From: Burkholderia sp. Bp9143
GTDB taxonomy: Bacteria > Pseudomonadota > Gammaproteobacteria > Burkholderiales > Burkholderiaceae
Direction of reading: 5' to 3'
NCBI RefSeq assembly: GCF_003853645.1
Contig: NZ_QTPO01000044.1
Span: 1 to 64,000 of the forward strand
Length of the DNA stretch: 64,000 nt
How positions within the stretch are numbered: position 1 is the first letter of the stretch; each line of letters opens with the position of its first letter. Below, piece after piece: positions 59,349-64,000 of this stretch. Below the pieces are notes generated by a model. It was not told the DNA's origin. It did not search any database and worked only from the letters and a program-made list of their open reading frames with translations. Made by a program: the position numbers and the translations under genes.

Positions 59349-59387
59349 AAAAAGAGCCGCGTGTCCGTTCAGGAGCGCGGCTTTTTT
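59349..59387 (+). terminator. Terminator of the second H-NS gene
   Basis: AAAAAGAGCCGCG pairs with CGCGGCTTTTTT around a 14-base loop; six T follow. It lies about 25 bases after the stop. Confidence 0.85.
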
Positions 59388-59563
59388 GTACTGTGGCATC
59401 CGAATGTATGCGTCTTGTCATGAAAACGTCATAAACGGCGCGTGAATGAAAATGCGACCCGTTCGCATAAGCGGTTGATTTAAATGGAAAATTCGAGGTT
59501 ATCGGAATGCCCCGCGGGCATCGTTTGGTAGAATTCCGTATCCCAACCGATATCTCGTATTTC

Positions 59564-60721
59564 ATGTCCACGTTTTCCGACGACGCGCAAAGCGCGGATA
59601 AGCACGCGGTTGCGCGCAAGAGCACCTTCGTCAGTATCGTGCTGAATGTCGTGCTTGCGACATTTCAGATCGTCGTCGGCGTGGTTGCGCATTCGCAGGC
59701 ATTGATTGCCGACGGCGTCCATTCGATTTCCGATTTGATCTCGGATTTTGTCGTACTGGTTGCGAATCGCCATAGTGGTGCATCGCCGGATGCCGATCAC
59801 AATTACGGACACAGCCGTTACGAGACCGTCGCGTCGCTGTTCCTCGGTGCGATCCTGATCGCGGTCGGCATCGGCATGCTCTGGCGCGCCGGCGACCGTC
59901 TCGTGAATCTCGAAAACATCCCGGCCGTCCATTTTTCCGCGTTGATCGTCGCGCTGACCGTGCTCGTGTCGAAAGAGGCGCTGTTCCGCTACATGTTGCG
60001 CGAGGCGCGGCGCGTGCGTTCGGCGATGCTCGTCGCGAACGCATGGCATGCGCGCTCGGACGCCGCATCGTCGCTCGTCGTCGCGATCGGCATCGTCGGC
60101 AGTCTCGCCGGCGTGCGGCTGCTCGACCCGATCGCCGCCGCGATCGTCGGCTTCATGGTCGCGCGCATGGGCTGGACGTTCGGCTATGACGCGCTGCAGG
60201 ACCTGTCGGATCGCGCGCTCGACACTGCCGCCACGGCCGAGATCCGCGCGCTGCTCGCGGCGACCCCGGGCGTGCGCGACGTGCACGACCTGCGCACGCG
60301 CAAGATGGGCGATGCGGCGCTCGTCGACGCGCACATTCTGGTCGACCCGATGATTTCCGTATCCGAAGGGCACTACATCGCGGAAAGCGCGCGTGCGCGC
60401 GTGCTGTCCGACCCGCGCGTGCTCGACGCGCTGATCCATGTGGACCCCGAGAACGACGCGGCGCGCCGTCCGGCGCTCGCGCTGCCGCCGCGCGACGAGA
60501 TCACGGCGCGGCTCGAGGCCGCGCTCGCCCAGCGTGGGCTGCACGCGGCCACGATCAACCTGCACTACCTGAGCACGGGGCTCGAGATCGACGTGACGCT
60601 CGACACCGGCGCCGGCGATTCCGACGCGGCGCTGGTCGGCCGGCTCGATGTCGATACGCTCAAGCGCCAGTTCGGCGCGCGCCGGATCGGCTTCACGCGC
60701 GGGCTGCCCGCGCAGGCGTGA
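59564..60721 (+). CDS. Cation diffusion facilitator (CDF) transporter
   Basis: This divalent metal/proton antiporter has 385 residues and six transmembrane helices (about 20-210). The metal site residues are in IADGVHSISDLISDFVVLV (Asp in helix II) and AWHARSDAASSLVV (His/Asp in helix V). DHNYGHSRYETVASL lies between. A cytoplasmic ferredoxin-like domain follows (GVRDVHDLRTRKMGDAALVDAHILVDP). The C-terminal 95 residues after it are longer than in minimal CDF members and look like a second small domain. Start ATG 59564. Likely zinc, iron or manganese; metal not decided by sequence. Confidence 0.93.
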   Translation: MSTFSDDAQSADKHAVARKSTFVSIVLNVVLATFQIVVGVVAHSQALIADGVHSISDLISDFVVLVANRHSGASPDADHNYGHSRYETVASLFLGAILIAVGIGMLWRAGDRLVNLENIPAVHFSALIVALTVLVSKEALFRYMLREARRVRSAMLVANAWHARSDAASSLVVAIGIVGSLAGVRLLDPIAAAIVGFMVARMGWTFGYDALQDLSDRALDTAATAEIRALLAATPGVRDVHDLRTRKMGDAALVDAHILVDPMISVSEGHYIAESARARVLSDPRVLDALIHVDPENDAARRPALALPPRDEITARLEAALAQRGLHAATINLHYLSTGLEIDVTLDTGAGDSDAALVGRLDVDTLKRQFGARRIGFTRGLPAQA

Positions 60722-60748
60722 GCGGCGCCCGCGACCGCGGGCCGCGCG

Positions 60749-61219
60749 TTACAGCGGCAGTTGCGTGTCGAACTTGATTTCGCGCAGCACGACGCTCGTA
60801 CGCACCTGCGACACGGCCGGAATCTTGAAGATCCGTTCGTGGAGGAAGACGTCGTAGGCCTTGATGTCGGGGGCGACGATCTTGAGGATGTAATCCGCTT
60901 CGCCCGTCGTGCTGTAGCACTCGGTGACCTCCGGGCAGGTCGCGATCTCGCGCTCGAACTGCTCGACGCCGCCTTCGTTGTGGCGGGTCAGGTGCACGTG
61001 CGCGAGCGCACATACGTGCAGGCCGAGCTTCTCGCGATCGAGCAGCGCGGTGTAGCGCTGGATCACGCCGGACTGTTCCATGTCCTTGATGCGACGCCAG
61101 CACGGCGTGCTCGACAGGCCGACCTGGTCGGAGATTTCCTGCACGGAACGGCGCGCGTCGAGCTGCAACAGGCGAAGGATTTTTTGCGAAAAGGAATCGA
61201 GCGTCACCTGCGCCTCCAT
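60749..61219 (-). CDS. Lrp/AsnC family transcriptional regulator
   Basis: 156 residues: an N-terminal winged HTH (LDSFSQKILRLLQLDARRSVQEISDQVGLSSTPCWRRIKDMEQSGVI) and the C-terminal RAM ligand-binding domain (VTECYSTTGEADYILKIVAPDIKAYDVFLHERI). Members sense amino acids and form octamers. No obvious target is next to it; the nearest candidates are the CDF gene (convergent) and the exonuclease gene. Ligand unknown. Confidence 0.94.
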   Translation of the reverse strand: MEAQVTLDSFSQKILRLLQLDARRSVQEISDQVGLSSTPCWRRIKDMEQSGVIQRYTALLDREKLGLHVCALAHVHLTRHNEGGVEQFEREIATCPEVTECYSTTGEADYILKIVAPDIKAYDVFLHERIFKIPAVSQVRTSVVLREIKFDTQLPL

Positions 61220-61298
61220 GCGGCAGCTACAACACGCTCAATGTTAGAGGGCCGGGAAAGGAAAGGCAATCTGGTGGCGTGTCATTGAGCGAGATTCG

Positions 61299-61958
61299 CT
61301 AATTTGCGCGCGGATCCGTTGGGTTTTGTCCCGCTCCCGCCTGTTCCGACCGATCGGTGTCGGCTACCGCGAGGCCCGCGAGCGCGGCCTGCTGGCGGCG
61401 CAGGTCGGCGAGCATGTTGCAGAACAGCGCACCTTGCTCGATCGCATCGTCCAGCGCGACGTGCGTGTGCGGATGATCGTCGAACCAGTGCTTTGGAAAG
61501 CGCGGCTTGATCGCCTTGCGGTACGGCAGGCCCGTCATCGCGAACGCGAGCGTCTTGATGTCGAGCGCCGACCACGAGAACGGGCAGCGTCCGGCGAAGC
61601 GCATCATGTACCAGAACATGAACGTGAAATCGAAGCCGGCCGGCATCGCGACGAACACCGGCTTGCCGGGCAGCGCCTCGACCCACTCGACATACGCGAC
61701 GAGCGCGGCCTCCGGCGCCTGCAGGTCGCGCCGGCACGCGGCCCACGCTAGCGGCTCCGTCTTCCACCACGCTTCCTGCACCGGATGGGCTTGCGCGCCG
61801 GGCAGCGTCTCGAGGTTCGCCGAGAACGTCGCGATCAGCTGCTTGTCCTCGGTATAGGCGGCCGACGCGAAGCTCAGCATCGAGTGCGGGCCGGGAATCG
61901 GGCCGTCGGCCTCGACGTCGGTGCTGACGTAGATCTCGGGGATGGCGGTCTGGTTCAT
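61299..61958 (-). CDS. 3'-5' exonuclease (RNase T/DEDD superfamily-like)
   Basis: 219 residues from ATG 61958, overlapping the upstream hydrolase stop by four bases. Motif I is STDVEADGP (Asp and Glu), motif II-like is GFDFTFMFWYMMRF, and motif III is HVALDDAIEQG, consistent with the DEDD exonuclease fold. The C-terminal 25 residues are variable. Substrate (RNA or DNA) not known. It is translationally coupled to the MBL-fold hydrolase gene. Confidence 0.88.
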   Translation of the reverse strand: MNQTAIPEIYVSTDVEADGPIPGPHSMLSFASAAYTEDKQLIATFSANLETLPGAQAHPVQEAWWKTEPLAWAACRRDLQAPEAALVAYVEWVEALPGKPVFVAMPAGFDFTFMFWYMMRFAGRCPFSWSALDIKTLAFAMTGLPYRKAIKPRFPKHWFDDHPHTHVALDDAIEQGALFCNMLADLRRQQAALAGLAVADTDRSEQAGAGQNPTDPRAN

Positions 61959-62599
61959 CCGAATACCTTGTCGGACACGAACGGATTCGTGCGGCGCTCG
62001 TCGCCGAAGGTCGACACCGGGCCGTGGCCCGGCACGAACGTGACGTCGTCGCCGAGCGGCCACAGCTTCTCCTTGATCGAGCGCACGAGGTCCGCGTGGT
62101 TGCCGCGCGGGAAATCGGTCCGGCCGATCGAGCCGGCGAACAGCACGTCGCCGACGATCGCGACGCGATGCGCGCGACTGAAGAACACGACGTGGCCGGG
62201 CGTATGGCCGGGGCAGTGATAGACCTCGAGCGTCTCGTCGCCGAACTGCACGGTGTCGCCGTCGTTCAGCCAGTGATCCGGCTCGAATGCCTCGGCGGCC
62301 GGAAAGCCGAAGCGCTGGCTCTGCATCGGCAGTTGCTCGATCCAGAAGCGCTCGTCTTCCTGCGGCCCCACGATCGGCACGCCGTAATGCGTCGCGAGCG
62401 CCTTCGCGCCCGCGCAGTGATCGACGTGGCCGTGCGTGAGCAGCACCTTCTCGACCTGCACGTTCTGCCGCGCGATTTCCTGTTCGATCCGTTCGAGATC
62501 GCCGCCCGGATCGACGACGACGGCGCGGCCGGTCTTTTCGCAGACGAGCAGCGAGCAGTTCTGCTGGAACGGCGTGACCGGAATGAGCGTGACTTTCAT
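61955..62599 (-). CDS. MBL-fold metallo-hydrolase (glyoxalase II-like)
   Basis: 214 residues with the metal motif T-H56-G-H58-V-D60-H61 (LLTHGHVDHCAG), the second His in VYHCPGHTPGHVVFF, and the ligand aspartate in VGDVLFAGSIGRTDF. This is the YcbL/glyoxalase II-like subgroup, hydrolysing thioesters such as S-lactoylglutathione, but without the C-terminal glutathione-binding domain of classical GloB. Coupled to the exonuclease gene downstream by ATGA. Confidence 0.93.
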   Translation of the reverse strand: MKVTLIPVTPFQQNCSLLVCEKTGRAVVVDPGGDLERIEQEIARQNVQVEKVLLTHGHVDHCAGAKALATHYGVPIVGPQEDERFWIEQLPMQSQRFGFPAAEAFEPDHWLNDGDTVQFGDETLEVYHCPGHTPGHVVFFSRAHRVAIVGDVLFAGSIGRTDFPRGNHADLVRSIKEKLWPLGDDVTFVPGHGPVSTFGDERRTNPFVSDKVFG

Positions 62600-63258
62600 G
62601 GAGGCACCGGCGGCTAAAAGGAGCGATTGTACCGGTCGCGCGCGCTACCTGCCGGCCCTGCGGCGCGGTGTCGGACACGCTTCTGCGGGCAATCCCCGAG
62701 CATCCCGATTGTTACCGCCATAGTGAGAATCAATGGTCCGGACGGGGTGCTTTTCGAGACAGGCTTTTGGTTTATGTATAATGCGCTCCATTGCACGTGA
62801 AATTCACGTAATTCGCTGGTGTTTCGACCCCGTTGAATGGGGTGTCGGATTCACCGTCAAGCATCGACCGCCGGGGAGTCCGGCGGTGTATCCAGCACCG
62901 AGCATTCGGTGCTCACGTCTTGTCCGGCCGGGTGCTGCGCGCCCGTCTGCGGCCTTGCTGCCGCGCCGCCGGATGAGGCCTGTGCCGCCGTTCCTGTGCG
63001 TTGGCTGTACGCGACGCGCGCGAACGTGAAAGCCATGTTCGATGGCGGCATGTGGGGTCTGGTCAGGCTGCCGGGGACAGGTTGCGCCAGACGTGAAAAC
63101 TAATCAGGACGGTTGCGGCAGAGACGAAAGCCGCGCCCATGCTAGCCGCCTGCTCACGTATCCGAGCGGGGCGTGCACGCATTTGCCGTCCGGGCCGCGT
63201 ATCCGCGTTGTTGAGCAGCGTTGTATCGGTGCGGCCCGAACCAGAAGGCGACACGTCG
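62600..63258. other. Long gap between the MBL hydrolase and rlpA genes, with promoter and hairpins
   Basis: 659 bases with no convincing protein gene. The 62777-62913 segment is detailed in the next entry. From about 62915 to 63258 I see only GC-rich unstructured DNA and a weak ribosome binding site (AGAAGG) before rlpA. Confidence 0.5.
62777..62913 (+). ncRNA. Candidate structured RNA or leader: promoter plus four hairpins
   Basis: TATAAT at 62777-62782 is followed by four perfect stem-loops in a row. Stem 1 is ACGTGAA/TTCACGT (62795-62809). Stem 2 is ACCCC/GGGGT (62827-62843). Stem 3 is ACCGCCGG/CCGGCGGT (62867-62887). Stem 4 is AGCACCGA/TCGGTGCT with a four-base loop (62894-62913). No known family was recognised and no terminator T-run follows at once. 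It could be a small RNA or the 5' leader of rlpA, about 350 bases further. Confidence 0.4.
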
Positions 63259-63870
63259 ATGAATTTTCGTTTTCCGACTCGTTTCGGGACCATCGCATTA
63301 TTTTTTGCGCTGACGGGCTGTGCGGTGCCACCCAGCCAGACCACCGGCAGCGCCAACCAGAAGAACGCGGTCAACAAGACGGCCGGGGCCGCGAAAGCGG
63401 ATGACGACAAGCAACAACTGAATTTCGATTCCGCGCTGGCATCGATGCCGGCTGCCGACAGCAAGGACGCGAAGAAGTCGTCACTGGCGGACGCCGAGCC
63501 GATCGACGGCAAGGATGTGTCCGACTTCCGCCAGACGGGCCGGGCATCGTGGTATGGCCGGGATTTCCACGGCCGCCGCACCGCGAACGGCGAGCGCTTC
63601 AACATGAATGCGCTGACCGCCGCGCACCGCACGCTGCCGCTGTCGTCGTACATCAAGGTGACGAACGCGTCGACCGGCAAGTGGGTTGTCGTGAAGGTCA
63701 ACGACCGCGGGCCGTACAAGCGCGGCCGCGTGCTCGACCTGTCGTATGCCGCTGCCAGGATGATCGGCCTCGTGCACGCCGGCACGGGCCGCGTGAAGAT
63801 CGAAGGGCTGTCGCCGCAGGAAGCGCGCGAGGCACGCGACGAAATGTTGGCGTCGGTCTCGGCGAAGTAA
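63259..63870 (+). CDS. rlpA: RlpA-like septal ring lytic transglycosylase (lipoprotein)
   Basis: 203 residues. The signal peptide has lipobox LTGC (acceptor cysteine near residue 21). A disordered Lys/Asp/Ala-rich tether follows to about 90. The double-psi beta-barrel domain is RASWYGRDFHGRRTANGERFNMNALTAAHRTLPLSSYIKVTNASTGKWVVVKVNDRGPY, with active-site Asp in NDRGPY. P. aeruginosa RlpA cleaves denuded peptidoglycan at the septum; there a SPOR domain follows, which is absent here. Outer-membrane anchoring inferred. ATG 63259 chosen for the signal peptide. Confidence 0.93.
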   Translation: MNFRFPTRFGTIALFFALTGCAVPPSQTTGSANQKNAVNKTAGAAKADDDKQQLNFDSALASMPAADSKDAKKSSLADAEPIDGKDVSDFRQTGRASWYGRDFHGRRTANGERFNMNALTAAHRTLPLSSYIKVTNASTGKWVVVKVNDRGPYKRGRVLDLSYAAARMIGLVHAGTGRVKIEGLSPQEAREARDEMLASVSAK

Positions 63871-63893
63871 CGCGGCGGTTCGTCCGTCCATGC

Positions 63894-63922
63894 AAAAGGG
63901 CTGCCTTCGGGCAGCCCTTTTT
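63894..63922 (+). terminator. Terminator of rlpA
   Basis: GGGCTGCC / GGCAGCCC with a TTCG tetraloop, flanked by AAAA and TTTTT, 24 bases after the stop. It can act in both directions and may also end the convergent gene entering from the right edge. Confidence 0.93.
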
Positions 63923-63965
63923 CGTTTCCGCGTGCCGGGCGGCGGGTGCCGCCCGTGCTCGCGCG

Positions 63966-64000
63966 TCAGCCTTCCTTCAGCACCAGCGCGCGCGCATACA
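63966..64000 (-). CDS. Possible 3' end of a gene from beyond the window
   Basis: On the minus strand the last bases read YARALVLKEG followed by TGA at 63966-63968. A convergent gene ending just beyond the rlpA terminator is a common layout, and the residue mix is protein-like. Too short to identify. Confidence 0.35.
   Translation of the reverse strand, partial: YARALVLKEG

Noticed and set aside
1..64000. CRISPR array
   Set aside because: No regularly spaced 25-40 base repeats with unique spacers were seen; all tandem arrays found have short contiguous units.

Overview
The window is high-GC, with gene content and order typical of chromosome 1 of a Burkholderia cepacia complex species. This is inferred from the flagellar/chemotaxis gene order as I recall it from B. 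cenocepacia and relatives. No alignment was run.

Region 1 (1-7616) is the right end of a decayed prophage or genomic island, with its left end outside the window. It carries the C-terminal part of a phage replication protein, a DnaB-type helicase, three uncharacterised phage-type genes (one a predicted zinc-ribbon protein, one a coiled coil), a terminase small subunit with no large subunit, a serine recombinase with a candidate res site, and a tyrosine integrase lacking its catalytic domain. It ends at a 3' fragment of tRNA-Arg(CCG), the likely attachment site. Region 2 (7617-10504) is accessory: a gene-free stretch with an octamer repeat, a small secreted protein, an AT-rich segment, and a TIGR04222-like membrane protein with a Cys/Ser tail.

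Region 3 (10505-18525) looks like flagellin modification and filament assembly: a NeuD-type sugar acyltransferase, a DegT-family sugar aminotransferase, a TPR/OGT glycosyltransferase, fliT, fliD and fliC, the last with a clear sigma-28 promoter. Region 4 (18665-24784) is housekeeping: rpsU, tag, a BadF-type kinase, a Cof-type HAD phosphatase, aqpZ, an H-NS paralogue and a family 4 glycosyltransferase.

Region 5 (24785-37730) is the motility regulator and chemotaxis block: flhDC, then motAB-cheY-cheA-cheW-MCP-cheR-cheD-cheB-cheY-cheZ behind a sigma-28 promoter. Region 6 (38009-41181) holds a DUF2844/DUF3443 secreted pair, a VOC-fold protein and a DUF805 membrane protein. Region 7 (41518-48153) is flhB-flhA-flhF-flhG-fliA, coupled by 4-8 base overlaps except before fliA. 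It supplies the export gate, flagellar placement and number control, and the sigma-28 factor that should read the fliC and motA promoters.

Region 8 (48217-64000) begins with the SAH riboswitch-ahcY-holin-like-metF methyl-cycle group. It continues with an amidase, a dienelactone hydrolase, a nitronate monooxygenase, a lone branched-chain amino acid binding protein, an MFS transporter, a HugZ-like protein, a second H-NS paralogue, a CDF transporter, an Lrp regulator, an exonuclease/MBL hydrolase pair and rlpA. A chain of four perfect hairpins behind a promoter-like sequence upstream of rlpA is the best candidate for an undescribed RNA element.
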